A stretch of 64,000 nucleotides of DNA from Candidatus Heimdallarchaeota archaeon (GCA_030668875.1 DAOVER010000011.1:1-64000); one strand, 5' to 3'. Shown: positions 35,786 to 45,366, counted from the first letter of the stretch. Notes: a model not told the origin generated them from the letters alone. Numbers and translations: made by a program.

Positions 35786-36532
35786 ATGCCTAAAAATAAA
35801 AAAGCTTTATCGATTCAAACCACTGAATTGATTAAGGATTTTGAGTTACAGGGAGAGGAAATTGTTCATGTACTGACAGGTGTAAATATGAAGGTAAAAC
35901 CTGGAGAGTTTTTGGCATGCATGGGGCCTTCGGGCAGTGGAAAGTCCACTCTTCTAAACATATTAGCCACTTTAGAACCAATTACTGATGGAAAAGTGCT
36001 AATTAGTGGAGTTAATCTTCATGACACTTCCTACAAAGATCAATTAGAAATTAGACGAAATACAACAGCATTAGTTTTCCAAAACTTTGCATTAATTCCA
36101 TATCTTACTGCTAAAGAAAATGTCAAACTTCCTATGAAATTAAGAGGGGTTCCAGAGTCGGAGGCAGAAGAAAAAGCGATTAGTTTTCTAGAACAAGTTG
36201 GTCTTTACGCTCGTTTAGACCACTTACCTGAAGAACTAAGTGGTGGTGAGCAACAAAGGGTTGCAATTGCAAGAGCGCTTGCACATGAACCTGATATAAT
36301 TTACGCTGATGAACCTACTGGGAATCTTGACACAAGTATTGGAAAAGAAATTATTCAATTGTTTAAGACATTAGCAAAAGAGAAGAAGATTACTATTATT
36401 ATGGTTACACATGATCCAGATTGTGCAATTGAAACAGACCGTATATACATCCTTCAAGAAGGGAAAGTTCTCGAAGAAAGAGTCACGTCTATAAAGAAAC
36501 GCAGTAGTAAAATGGGGGATAAAAAGAAATGA
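35786..36532 (+). CDS. LolD/MacB-type ABC transporter ATPase
   Basis: The ATPase has Walker A GPSGSGKST near residue 50, the Q-loop in VFQNFALIPYLTA, signature LSGGEQQRVAIARAL near 150 and Walker B IIYADEPTGNLD with the switch His in MVTHDPDC. This subclass works with FtsX-fold permeases in mechanotransmission or lipoprotein/peptide handling rather than classic transport. The start of the FtsX-like permease overlaps its stop (ATGA), so the two are coupled. It is accompanied by a second ATPase (39313-40323). Confidence 0.92.
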   Translation: MPKNKKALSIQTTELIKDFELQGEEIVHVLTGVNMKVKPGEFLACMGPSGSGKSTLLNILATLEPITDGKVLISGVNLHDTSYKDQLEIRRNTTALVFQNFALIPYLTAKENVKLPMKLRGVPESEAEEKAISFLEQVGLYARLDHLPEELSGGEQQRVAIARALAHEPDIIYADEPTGNLDTSIGKEIIQLFKTLAKEKKITIIMVTHDPDCAIETDRIYILQEGKVLEERVTSIKKRSSKMGDKKK

Positions 36533-39303
36533 AGATTACAAATATTTTTTCAACATTAGGTTTATCCTTTAGAAGTATTTTTTCTAATAAAAGAAGAAGC
36601 ATTTCGATAGGTGCAGGAATGGTTCTAGGAGCAGCAATCTTCTCAAGTATCTTCTTCTATGGGTCCATGATAAACTCAATTACAGTTCAAGATATAGTTA
36701 ATAATACCGAAGCAGAGATAGCTTTTTCTCCAATCAGTGCTGTTTCAGAATATACTCCAGAACAATTTGCATATAAGATTACAGAAGAAGTAGAAATAGA
36801 GGATAGTATTGTAATGTACGGTGGGATGCAAGAACTGGATGACCATTTCGAGGTATTCTATGATTCTCAGATTACACCAGAGGTTAATTTCACCGAATAT
36901 AGTGGTGTTCAATATGCTAATCCTTTCTATATGCCATTTATCATAGACGATGATTTCATTAACAGCAGTATAGTTAATTCTGTAAATATGGTTGCTGGAG
37001 ATAATGATTTGAGTGGAAATAATTGCTTATTATCTATCGATCAGTACAAAACCTTAGGAATACAACTTGATGACACATTACCATTCAATTTTACACTCTA
37101 TAAACGGGATTATAGCGGAGGTTTTGATAATACAGAAATATTGGAAACTTATTCACTTAATCTAACTATCAAGGGTTTCTTTAGAAATAGCCTTCTTTTA
37201 GAAGATCATTATCTACTAATGGGGAGTCACAATCTCCCCAGTGGTATTATTACCAATATGACTTCATATCAAATGTTTAGAATTGCTTCCAAGCTTAACT
37301 TGGAGGAATTCCCTTTAAGTGATTTAATGGATCTTAATAATGCTATTGAACAAGTCATCAGAAGGATAGAACAAAATTATGATTTAGAAGGGAATAATCT
37401 TATTTCAGGGCAGTTATTTGCTTTTATAGGTATGATAACTATAATGCAATTGCTTGATACAATATTATACATACCTGCAATAGTACTATCTATCATTCTA
37501 ATTAATCTTGGAGCAGAACTTGCTCTGCAAGAAAGAAAATTTGAGGTTTCCGTACTTAAAGCTCAAGGAGCTAGCCCGAAACAGATACGGCGTATGATAT
37601 TTACAGAAGTATTTTTGATTGCAATTATTGGTGAAATTATTGGATTATTCTTGGGGATGTTAGGCGCAGCGATGGTGCTTTCAACATATCGTTTCATGGT
37701 GATAGATTTCCAAACTTTTGCATTAGCATTAACATCACTGAATATTACCACGTGGAGTATAATAGTAACGGTGATAATAACGTTTGGAATACTTTTTATT
37801 ACTACCAGAAAGAAAACAAACGCTTTCATAAAACAAGAAGTAGCTGTTGCTAAGACTATTGAGAAACAGAAAAAAGGTTGGTTTAAAACCATCTATGGTG
37901 ACGTAATATTCTTTGTCCTAGGACTAATCGGTGTCATTTTAACAGTTGTTGAAGACACAAACCCCGCAGTATCTTATAGTTTTGTTGTAGAATTATTACA
38001 ATTCTTTACACCTATTTTATTATGGTATGGTGGAGCAGCTGTAGTTAGTCGATTATCAACAAAGGTACCTGAAAAACTTGACAAAGTATTAGTTAAAGTA
38101 TTCAAAGACATAGGAAGTTTACTCAAAGGGAGCCTTTCAAGAAGACATCAGAACTTCCCAAGGATGACAGTCCTAATATGCTTATCAGTCTCTTTGAGCG
38201 TTTTTGCAGCAATACAAGGTGAAACTGGTACTGCAGAAATACCAAGACATGCAGATTATTACATTGGAGGCGATATGAGAATAGATGTGCTAGGTTATTA
38301 TCAAGATCTATCTATAACAAACTTCACTGGCTTCGAAGACAAAATAGAATCAGTTATACCTATATACTACACACCACTCCAATCAGGAGCAGATATGGTT
38401 CATTGTTATGGTGCTAATCTCACGCAGTATGGAGAAGAAGCTTTGTGGCATCGCGATTCGATTATTGATTATCCTAATTGGGAAAAAGGATTAGATACCA
38501 TACAAGCTAATCCATTGAGAAATGTAGGAATTGGTCTTGAATCAGCTCGATATCTAGAAATTGATGAAGATCCGGTGTTTAAACTAGACATTTTCAATAG
38601 CTCAGAAATAGAAGTTGAAGCAACAATTGTGATTGATCATGCCCCTGGAGGTGTTAAAGACGAATTTGCAGGTTTTGCAGGATATGCCATTTTAGTTGAT
38701 AGAGAATTCATCTTGAATTATGCACCGTTTACACATACTATAGTACGAGCTATAATAAATTTGAAACCAGGTGTTGATTCAATTGAAGAAAACCTTTCAT
38801 TCCAATTCAATACGAAATTTGATTGGATTGTTGATGCTCAATCTTATGAAGAAGAAATAGAGTTTATTGAAGGTAGAGAGGGATTGAGATTTGGTTTTCC
38901 AGGTTTACTGACAATCAACTTCATAATCGCTATAGTTGCAATTGTTATGGGTATAACTATATTCATGTTCATGATCATAAATCAGAGAAAGAAAGAATTT
39001 GCAATACTGATTGCTGAAGGAGCGTCAAAGAAACAGTTAGTTAAACTGGTTTTAACTGAAGTACTATCTATGGCTATTTTCGCAACGGGATTTGGAACAC
39101 TAATTGGATTCTTATTTGGTTATCAGATAAATTCCTTCTTTGACACGTTTAGTGTGACGACCTTTGATAGATACCTCATCATTCCGCCAATATTGCTCAC
39201 AACAACGATAGTAGGTGCATTTCTTGTCATCTTATTAGCTACTCTAGTGCCAGCTCTGATAGCTGCAAAAACAAATGTAGTGGAGGAAATGAGAACAGTT
39301 TAG
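36529..39303 (+). CDS. FtsX/MacB-type permease
   Basis: The 924-residue protein has an N-terminal membrane helix (SIGAGMVLGAAIFSSIFFYG), a large extracytoplasmic domain, three central spans with an ERKFEVSVLKAQGASPKQI segment typical of the FtsX domain, more spans near 460-510, a second extracytoplasmic region, and a C-terminal FtsX domain that contains KEFAILIAEGASKKQLVKLV with its final spans. Having two FtsX domains in one chain removes the need for a homodimer. Its partner ATPases flank it. The extracytoplasmic cargo is unknown. Confidence 0.88.
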   Translation: MKITNIFSTLGLSFRSIFSNKRRSISIGAGMVLGAAIFSSIFFYGSMINSITVQDIVNNTEAEIAFSPISAVSEYTPEQFAYKITEEVEIEDSIVMYGGMQELDDHFEVFYDSQITPEVNFTEYSGVQYANPFYMPFIIDDDFINSSIVNSVNMVAGDNDLSGNNCLLSIDQYKTLGIQLDDTLPFNFTLYKRDYSGGFDNTEILETYSLNLTIKGFFRNSLLLEDHYLLMGSHNLPSGIITNMTSYQMFRIASKLNLEEFPLSDLMDLNNAIEQVIRRIEQNYDLEGNNLISGQLFAFIGMITIMQLLDTILYIPAIVLSIILINLGAELALQERKFEVSVLKAQGASPKQIRRMIFTEVFLIAIIGEIIGLFLGMLGAAMVLSTYRFMVIDFQTFALALTSLNITTWSIIVTVIITFGILFITTRKKTNAFIKQEVAVAKTIEKQKKGWFKTIYGDVIFFVLGLIGVILTVVEDTNPAVSYSFVVELLQFFTPILLWYGGAAVVSRLSTKVPEKLDKVLVKVFKDIGSLLKGSLSRRHQNFPRMTVLICLSVSLSVFAAIQGETGTAEIPRHADYYIGGDMRIDVLGYYQDLSITNFTGFEDKIESVIPIYYTPLQSGADMVHCYGANLTQYGEEALWHRDSIIDYPNWEKGLDTIQANPLRNVGIGLESARYLEIDEDPVFKLDIFNSSEIEVEATIVIDHAPGGVKDEFAGFAGYAILVDREFILNYAPFTHTIVRAIINLKPGVDSIEENLSFQFNTKFDWIVDAQSYEEEIEFIEGREGLRFGFPGLLTINFIIAIVAIVMGITIFMFMIINQRKKEFAILIAEGASKKQLVKLVLTEVLSMAIFATGFGTLIGFLFGYQINSFFDTFSVTTFDRYLIIPPILLTTTIVGAFLVILLATLVPALIAAKTNVVEEMRTV

Positions 39304-39312
39304 GTGATAAAT

Positions 39313-40323
39313 ATGTATGGAGATCAAAGACAAAAAATAAGGATTCAACCTCTGCCTGAGCATATGGCATTACAGGCATTAGATATTTATCATGTATATG
39401 GAATGGAACATCAGAACAAGGTTGTAGCTCTGAAAGGAGTTAGTTTTGATATTAAAAAAGGAGAGATATTAGGTATTATTGGTCCATCAGGAAGCGGTAA
39501 ATCAACTCTTTTACTATCTATGGGTGGAATGTTGAAACCAAGCGCTGGACAAATAATATTCAATGATGGTACGGACATCACTAAGTTACCTGAGGAGGAA
39601 CAATTCTCATTTAGACGACACAATATTGGCTATGTCTTTCAAGAGCAGAATCTAATTCCTTTCTTAACCGCTGAACAAAACATCGAGATGCCTATGAAAC
39701 TTATTGACATTCCAAGAGCCAAACGTAAAGTTAGAGTAAAAGAACTCATGGAAAGATTAGGTATCTGGCATAGACGAACACACACACCAACACGTGTCTC
39801 AGGTGGAGAAAGACAAAGGGTTGCAATAGCTAGAGCACTAGCAAATAACCCTCATCTTATACTGGCAGATGAACCAACTGGGTCTGTTGATTCAGATACT
39901 TCAACACAAATACTGAATCTTTTTCAGGAATTGAAGGATGAAACTGAAACCAGCTTTCTTATCTGCAGTCATGATCCAATTGTTGGTGAGTTTTCTGATA
40001 GAACTCTAGAAATCCGCGATGGTATAATTATTGGAGAACACGGTTTAGGTGTTGATTTATCGAATTTAGATAGTTCTAGATTATTAGTAATTGACAACCA
40101 AAACAGAATAACCTTACCCGAAAAAGCTTTAGTTAGATTAAAAGGTTCTTTGCTTTATACTTGGGAATTGAAAGATGAAGGCATCATGTTAAAACCTTTA
40201 GCTAAAAAGGATGAAAAACTTGAACGAAAAATCAAGTTTTGTACATCTTGCGGGGCTGAAATACAACCTGGAACATACAGTTGTACTAGATGTGGAGCAA
40301 AGTTAACTAGGATAGTGAGATAA
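39313..40323 (+). CDS. ABC ATPase with AbrB-like and zinc-ribbon C-terminal tail
   Basis: The first 250 residues are a LolD-type ATPase: Walker A GPSGSGKST, VFQEQNLIPFL, signature VSGGERQRVAIARAL and Walker B LILADEPTGSVD. The tail then adds a short beta-hairpin segment (RLLVIDNQNRITLPEKALVRL ... GIMLKPL) resembling an AbrB/SpoVT swapped hairpin, and a zinc ribbon CTSCGAEIQPGTYSCTRCG. GGTGATAAAT precedes the ATG at 39313, so that start is used and not the GTG at 39304. It probably pairs with the preceding FtsX permease as an asymmetric second ATPase. Confidence 0.88.
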   Translation: MYGDQRQKIRIQPLPEHMALQALDIYHVYGMEHQNKVVALKGVSFDIKKGEILGIIGPSGSGKSTLLLSMGGMLKPSAGQIIFNDGTDITKLPEEEQFSFRRHNIGYVFQEQNLIPFLTAEQNIEMPMKLIDIPRAKRKVRVKELMERLGIWHRRTHTPTRVSGGERQRVAIARALANNPHLILADEPTGSVDSDTSTQILNLFQELKDETETSFLICSHDPIVGEFSDRTLEIRDGIIIGEHGLGVDLSNLDSSRLLVIDNQNRITLPEKALVRLKGSLLYTWELKDEGIMLKPLAKKDEKLERKIKFCTSCGAEIQPGTYSCTRCGAKLTRIVR

Positions 40324-40340
40324 ATCTCTCTAATCCCTAA

Positions 40341-40348
40341 TCTTTTTT
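40341..40348 (+). terminator. Short poly-T terminator
   Basis: A TCTTTTTT stretch lies after the stop of the second ABC ATPase. Confidence 0.3.
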
Positions 40349-40372
40349 AATCAAAACATTTCTATGATTTTG

Positions 40373-40975
40373 ATGAATATTTATCTGGTTAGACATGGAG
40401 AAACTGATTACAATAAAGAACGCTTGCTAATGGGACAGCTAGATATCCCTTTGAATGAACTGGGTATATCTCAATCTGAAAAAGTTAGTAGGGTCTTAGA
40501 AAACAAAAATATATCGAAAATTTATTCTTCTGATCTCCAGCGAGCTTCAAAAACAGCTGAAATCATTAAAAATACACAAAGCATTCCATTAGAGTTAATT
40601 CCAAATTTCAGAGAGCACACTCTTGGGAAAATGGACGGGATAAAATGGTCACAAGAATGGGATGAAATTGAAAAGAATGAATTTGAGGAGATAATATTAA
40701 TGGAAAACGGGGAGTCATTTGCTCATTTTGAAAATAGAATTTGGGATACATTCGTCAAAATTACAGAGAACCACTCAATTGATGAAAATTTGTTAATTAT
40801 CACACATGGTGGATGTATTAGGATGATAGTCATGAAAATTCTTCGTGCAACTGAAGACATTTTTAGCAACTTAAGTATTGATAACTGTAGTATAACACAA
40901 ATAATTTATCTTCCACAACGAAAAATACACAAATACCGTATTATTAGCATCAACTCAAATTGTTATATGGAATAA
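40373..40975 (+). CDS. Histidine phosphatase family protein
   Basis: The catalytic LVRHGETDYNKERLLMGQLD motif opens the protein, and YSSDLQRASKTAEII and ITHGGCIRMIV carry the other RHG-family residues (second His in the late HGG). These enzymes remove phosphate through a phosphohistidine and include cofactor-dependent phosphoglycerate mutase and alpha-ribazole phosphatase. The length of about 200 residues fits a small phosphatase, not a mutase specifically. The ATG at 40373 is nearer the family start than ATG 40364. Confidence 0.88.
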   Translation: MNIYLVRHGETDYNKERLLMGQLDIPLNELGISQSEKVSRVLENKNISKIYSSDLQRASKTAEIIKNTQSIPLELIPNFREHTLGKMDGIKWSQEWDEIEKNEFEEIILMENGESFAHFENRIWDTFVKITENHSIDENLLIITHGGCIRMIVMKILRATEDIFSNLSIDNCSITQIIYLPQRKIHKYRIISINSNCYME

Positions 40976-41026
40976 ATATTAATCACAAGCCCAAAATTAA
41001 TAAACAAAAAGCATAATTTTATCTCA

Positions 41027-42820
41027 ATGAGTGATAATATTATTCCTCCTATTGGAAAAGGTCCTTCTCGAAAGGAAAAAACTAAACTTCAAGAAATCAG
41101 AACTAAAGCTGATGCTGAAGAAGAGAATTTTTATGCTCTTGAAGTTGAAGATTTCGAGAAAGTAGAATATAGACCTTATGATACAGAAGAAGAAAAGAAG
41201 GACGATTTACCAAAAATTGATTTCTTTGTAGATAAAATTTACATGCAAAAGATAGTAAATGACCCTTCAAAGGTTCTAATAACAGCATACATAGATTATG
41301 GTTTTCTTAAACCAAACAAGGTCAATCTATTAGTTGATGTTGATAAGAAACATCCATTCAAAAGCAAAGCAAAAGGAAGTTGTATGATTCATCTCTTTAA
41401 TGATGATTTATGCGAAATTGCTGAAATTCCAATGAAGCATTCATCTGAATTCAAATATCATCCTATAGCTTCAGCACCTGAGTTATTCTTAGGATTGATT
41501 GAAAACTTAGAGGAAAAAAAGAGCTACTATTATAGAATTGAATGTTTTGATGAAAATCAGAAAATTATTGGTGCTTCCCGAATAAAGCAATTCAACGCTA
41601 GTGTTCGTAATGTAAAAAGCCCCACTTTCTATGTTTCTGTTTCAGATATCCACGCGGGGAACAAAGCAAAATTCAGGAGAGGTAGAGTACGAGGATGTAA
41701 GCCTAGAACTACTGAAAAACTTGACATACTGATGAGTCACATACACCTAAACGAACTGGATTATACATTCAATAAAGGGTATCAAGCTTTTACAACCAGT
41801 GGAGATAATGTAGAAAATGGTTCTTATCATGAATATTGGGCTGATCTTTTTGCATGTGGGAGTGATAATTTAGCAAGAATACCTTTTTTGCCGACAATTG
41901 GTAACCACGATTATTTTTTTGGCGGAATTGGCAGAGGATCTTGGTTTGGTACCAAAACACCTACCCAAAAGAATTTTCATATGTTTGTTCAAACACCCAA
42001 AAAGCAAGGCGGAGCTTACTATTCTCATGTAGAAGGGAATGTTCTAATGATACATTTAGATTCCATTGGATTGAATTGGGGAAATGAACGAATTGATTGT
42101 GAGAGTAGACAATGGAAATGGTTGTACAGTGTTCTTAAAGAATGGAGAGACAAGAGAGCAAAGGGTAAAGGACCACAATTTTGTATTGTTTATCTTCATT
42201 CTGCAATTCTTTCATTAGGTATGTATGGAATAACAAAAAATAACTCTGATGACTTTGCTCAAAAAACACTAATGCCTCTTTTTGATGCTTTTGGAGTAAA
42301 TGCTGCCGTATTTGGTCATGACCATGTATACCAACGTTCTCAACACAAAAAAACCTCCTACATCTGTATAGGGGTTTCTAGTAAAGGTACTAGAAATTTA
42401 TTTGATAGTGAAATTGCGGATGCAGGATACAAAATAGAAAGTTGGAATGAAGGAGATAAATCTAGAGGATATGCGGTTACTTATGTTCCTCCAAATATGA
42501 ACTTGATGTCAAGTAGTGAAAAACAAGAATTCGAACAATGGTTAGGGAGAATTAAACAAACTATTCTTGACGGAGATTTAGCAAAATATTACCTTTTTGA
42601 GCAAGGTAGAGAATCACCTAAATACAAGGAACTTATGTCTAATAGCATAAAGAAGCTCGAATTCATTCAAAAAGAAATCATTGAGAAGATGAAAAACCAG
42701 ATGTGGTTTAGATTCTATAATGTGAAAGGTGTTCTAAACGATCAAACATTTTTAAGTCCCATTACTTTAGCTAAAGAAGTTACAGAACCACCAAAATGTC
42801 CTAATGAAATTGTTAGATAA
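41027..42820 (+). CDS. Calcineurin-like metallophosphoesterase with N-terminal beta domain
   Basis: An N-terminal region to about residue 190, with a fibronectin-like pattern (LGLIENLEEKKSYYYRIECFD), precedes the catalytic domain. It has DIHAGNKAK near 205, SGDNVENGSY near 262, the central GNHDYFF near 291, LHSAI near 390 and GHDHVYQRS near 427. These are the dinuclear metal ligands of purple acid phosphatase/calcineurin-type enzymes. There is no signal peptide, which is unlike most purple acid phosphatases and suggests a cytosolic role. The substrate is unknown. Confidence 0.85.
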   Translation: MSDNIIPPIGKGPSRKEKTKLQEIRTKADAEEENFYALEVEDFEKVEYRPYDTEEEKKDDLPKIDFFVDKIYMQKIVNDPSKVLITAYIDYGFLKPNKVNLLVDVDKKHPFKSKAKGSCMIHLFNDDLCEIAEIPMKHSSEFKYHPIASAPELFLGLIENLEEKKSYYYRIECFDENQKIIGASRIKQFNASVRNVKSPTFYVSVSDIHAGNKAKFRRGRVRGCKPRTTEKLDILMSHIHLNELDYTFNKGYQAFTTSGDNVENGSYHEYWADLFACGSDNLARIPFLPTIGNHDYFFGGIGRGSWFGTKTPTQKNFHMFVQTPKKQGGAYYSHVEGNVLMIHLDSIGLNWGNERIDCESRQWKWLYSVLKEWRDKRAKGKGPQFCIVYLHSAILSLGMYGITKNNSDDFAQKTLMPLFDAFGVNAAVFGHDHVYQRSQHKKTSYICIGVSSKGTRNLFDSEIADAGYKIESWNEGDKSRGYAVTYVPPNMNLMSSSEKQEFEQWLGRIKQTILDGDLAKYYLFEQGRESPKYKELMSNSIKKLEFIQKEIIEKMKNQMWFRFYNVKGVLNDQTFLSPITLAKEVTEPPKCPNEIVR

Positions 42821-42825
42821 CTAAC

Positions 42826-42850
42826 TTTTTCTTCTTAATTTTATTTTTTC
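42826..42850 (+). terminator. Poly-T terminator between convergent genes
   Basis: CTTTTTCTTCTTAATTTTATTTTTTC follows the phosphoesterase stop and lies between this gene and the convergent zinc-ribbon membrane protein. Confidence 0.45.
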
Positions 42851-42894
42851 TAAAAAATTATTAATAAAAGAAGAAAAGAAAAAAGAGAGTGGGA

Positions 42895-44280
42895 TTATTT
42901 TGCTGGTTTTAAAGATGCACCACATTTGATACAGAAGAGGGAATCAGGAGGGTTGTCACCGTCACAGAAGGGGCATTTGATTTCATTAGAAGAAACAACT
43001 TTGACCCCCTGTTTCTCCTCTGTTTTGTCTACTTCAGCTACTAACTGTTGATGAATAGTTTCAGCAGCTGGGGAAAGTTTTTCTTTCTTGGAGGGGTCAA
43101 CTTTGGTGATATCGAAGAGAATACCGTTTTCAACATCAAAACCAATTTGAGCAATTCCAAGTTTAAGAATTTTCCATGTGTTCATCTTTAGTAAGTCTGA
43201 AGAAGTGTTAAGTATTCTAGCAGCATCACGAATGTAGATTGCTTGATAGCTTTCTACTACTCGAATCAGTTTTTCTGTTGTATTTTTGTTAGCAAAGAAT
43301 ACTATTGATGCTATACCTAGTAAGATAACAGGCATGACTACTATAAGGAACCAGGAATTGGTTACTATACCTAGAACGAAGAAGAAGATAGCTATCAGCC
43401 CTAATACTCGTTCTGGAATGCTTGTGTAATCCCAATATCTATTGATCTTATTGAGAATGTCGCTTTTATTATCATATCTCTTAGTTTGACCTGCAACAAT
43501 ATAGTTGCCAATTGCATTTGCAGCTGGAACTTTAGCCCTTGGTGCAGAGATTCGAGTAGGTGTAACAGTTTTTGTTACGGCAGCAGTTGTGGCTTTGGTG
43601 GTAGTCTTTGTACCTGAGGAAGCTGGTTGAACAGCTGTAATATATTGATAATCATATCTATCTTTCTTCCTCTCATAGCTATTGAGTTTCCTTGAACTAG
43701 AACCGTTTGAAGGATATCTACCTGCACCAGTGATGGGCCAAATTATTAGATATTTGATGAAATAACCTATTGTATTGAGAACCAGTATCACTATAAAGAA
43801 TGCGAATATGACCGCTAAAATACTCCCAGCAATAAATAATCCTATTTTTGCAGAAGCATAGTGAGATGTGTAATATAATTCTGAAGCACCATTATTAACG
43901 ATGTAAATATAATGATCACCATCACTGTCTAGCATTCTATACATATCATCACTAGTAGAACTAAATTGGATATTAGTTGGAGGAATGCTATCATTTGTAT
44001 TATGCCAAATACTGTTCTCAACATCAGTCATTAAGTATACTTTGAAATTCGAAGTGTCGCCTGATATCCAATAAACAAGAAATATCCTTGTGTCGTAATC
44101 TGCATCTAACATCAGAATTGCATCAGAACCTGCAGAAACAGTAATATCTTGGTCGGAATATGTTCCACCAGTTGTAATCGCTATACTAGTTAAAACCCCT
44201 AATGGAATTCCTGTTAATATTACAAAGATTATTGAGGTTATTGCCAGTCCATTAAGATATCTTACGCCTTTACTTGCCAT
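42895..44280 (-). CDS. Membrane protein with C-terminal zinc ribbon
   Basis: The chain has an N-terminal span (LAITSIIFVILTGIPLGVL), an outward region of about 100 residues, a long hydrophobic span near 148-180, a basic/threonine-rich cytosolic linker, a pair of spans near 290-330, a helical segment (ESYQAIYIRDAARILNTSSDLL) and a zinc ribbon (CPFCDGDNPPDSLFCIKCG). The helical segment looks like a winged-helix or PCI-like element. AGGTGA lies before the ATG at 44280; the GTG in that site was rejected. It is divergent from the TrmB-family gene. No enzyme role is visible. Confidence 0.65.
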   Translation of the reverse strand: MASKGVRYLNGLAITSIIFVILTGIPLGVLTSIAITTGGTYSDQDITVSAGSDAILMLDADYDTRIFLVYWISGDTSNFKVYLMTDVENSIWHNTNDSIPPTNIQFSSTSDDMYRMLDSDGDHYIYIVNNGASELYYTSHYASAKIGLFIAGSILAVIFAFFIVILVLNTIGYFIKYLIIWPITGAGRYPSNGSSSRKLNSYERKKDRYDYQYITAVQPASSGTKTTTKATTAAVTKTVTPTRISAPRAKVPAANAIGNYIVAGQTKRYDNKSDILNKINRYWDYTSIPERVLGLIAIFFFVLGIVTNSWFLIVVMPVILLGIASIVFFANKNTTEKLIRVVESYQAIYIRDAARILNTSSDLLKMNTWKILKLGIAQIGFDVENGILFDITKVDPSKKEKLSPAAETIHQQLVAEVDKTEEKQGVKVVSSNEIKCPFCDGDNPPDSLFCIKCGASLKPAK

Positions 44281-44299
44281 ATTTTTCACCTATTTGTTA

Positions 44300-44315
44300 T
44301 ACCACCACAGTGGTA
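44300..44315. promoter_or_regulatory. Operator-like inverted repeat 1
   Basis: TACCAC-CACA-GTGGTA is a perfect inverted repeat with 6-base arms and a 4-base spacer. It lies in the shared region of the divergent TrmB-family and membrane-protein genes. Confidence 0.6.
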
Positions 44316-44326
44316 ACTTGTCTATT

Positions 44327-44342
44327 TACTACTGGAGTGGTA
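44327..44342. promoter_or_regulatory. Operator-like inverted repeat 2
   Basis: TACTAC-TGGA-GTGGTA repeats the first site 27 bases downstream, with one arm mismatch. It ends four bases before the TATA-like box of the regulator gene. Confidence 0.6.
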
Positions 44343-44345
44343 ACC

Positions 44346-44354
44346 TTTATAAAT
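44346..44354 (+). promoter_or_regulatory. TATA box of TrmB-family regulator
   Basis: TTTATAAAT lies about 30 bases before ATG 44380, so transcription would begin just before or at that codon. It excludes the ATG at 44353 as start. Confidence 0.5.
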
Positions 44355-44379
44355 GTTGCCTTTCACTATAATATTGACG

Positions 44380-45366
44380 ATGAGTAAGACTCCACATATC
44401 CTCGATAAGCTAAAGTTGATAGGATTTACAGAATATACATCAAGAGCATATTTAGCATTAGTAAAACTTGGTGAAGCAACTGCCCCAGATATTGCTAGGG
44501 AATCTAATATACCTCAATCAAAAATCTATGGAGTTCTAGATGACTTGTATGATAAAGGATTTGTAGGAAAGGCAGGAGAGAAAGATAAGAAGAAAGATCA
44601 AAGTAAGAAAAAAACTACCTCACCTACAATTTACTTTGCACATCAACCACAGGAAAAGCTGTCATCATGGTTAGATCAATTCAAAGATTTAGCTAAATCA
44701 CTGGAAAAAATATATGATTCAGCTGGTCCTAGCTCTGAGTATGGGTATTCTTCTATTGGTAATTATACTATTAAGGGTGAATCAGATAAATTTGAAGCTG
44801 GTGACTTCATCTATATTTTTGAGCAACCAGGTGACGAAGATACTAATCTGTATGCTAGATTCTTCAAAGGACGAATAAATAATCATATTATCGTAGGTGG
44901 AGAAGATAATATTGTGTTAGGTATAACCAATAGAAACACTATCCTTCTAATTGAAAAAGAATCAAGAGTACAATATTTAGCAATTGAAGAACCAATATTC
45001 TCAAGTATAATTGATGTTCTTTTCGCAATTACACCAATTAATAGATCTATTACACAGGATATGTCTGAATTATCCAAAGAAGAGAAGATTTTATACATAG
45101 ACAATGTTCCTTCTGCTTCTGGAGTGGCATATGGTAATGATGGTATTTTATGGATAACTGAGGAAAGATTCTTTGTTCAAATGCCAGGAAAGCAGATTTA
45201 TGCTAGACCTATATTTACTATAGATTCCTACTATGTAAATGAAAATAATATATTAACTATAATAATTAAAAGCAAAGATGGAATTGCAGAAGAAAATGAA
45301 TTTAACACATCGTCAGATCCTTCCATTATTGTTAACGTAATTGACTTTATTAAGCGTTGTAAATAA
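44380..45366 (+). CDS. TrmB-family transcription regulator
   Basis: The N-terminus is a winged helix of TrmB type: LKLIGFTEYTSRAYLALVKL, GEATAPDIARESNIPQSKIY and GVLDDLYDKGFVG form the helices and wing. The rest (about 230 residues) is a novel beta-rich effector part; I do not see the sugar-binding TrmB C-domain clearly. The start is ATG 44380 because the TATA-like box sits over the earlier ATG. Paired inverted repeats upstream lie beside the promoter of this gene and ahead of the divergent membrane-protein gene, so the protein may control both. Confidence 0.75.
   Translation: MSKTPHILDKLKLIGFTEYTSRAYLALVKLGEATAPDIARESNIPQSKIYGVLDDLYDKGFVGKAGEKDKKKDQSKKKTTSPTIYFAHQPQEKLSSWLDQFKDLAKSLEKIYDSAGPSSEYGYSSIGNYTIKGESDKFEAGDFIYIFEQPGDEDTNLYARFFKGRINNHIIVGGEDNIVLGITNRNTILLIEKESRVQYLAIEEPIFSSIIDVLFAITPINRSITQDMSELSKEEKILYIDNVPSASGVAYGNDGILWITEERFFVQMPGKQIYARPIFTIDSYYVNENNILTIIIKSKDGIAEENEFNTSSDPSIIVNVIDFIKRCK

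Noticed and set aside
37563-37892. 109-residue minus-strand ORF
   Set aside because: It is opposite the FtsX permease membrane region and has no independent evidence.
44353-44379. ATG at 44353 as start of the TrmB-family gene
   Set aside because: The TATA-like box TTTATAAAT overlaps it, so transcription begins later; ATG 44380 was chosen.
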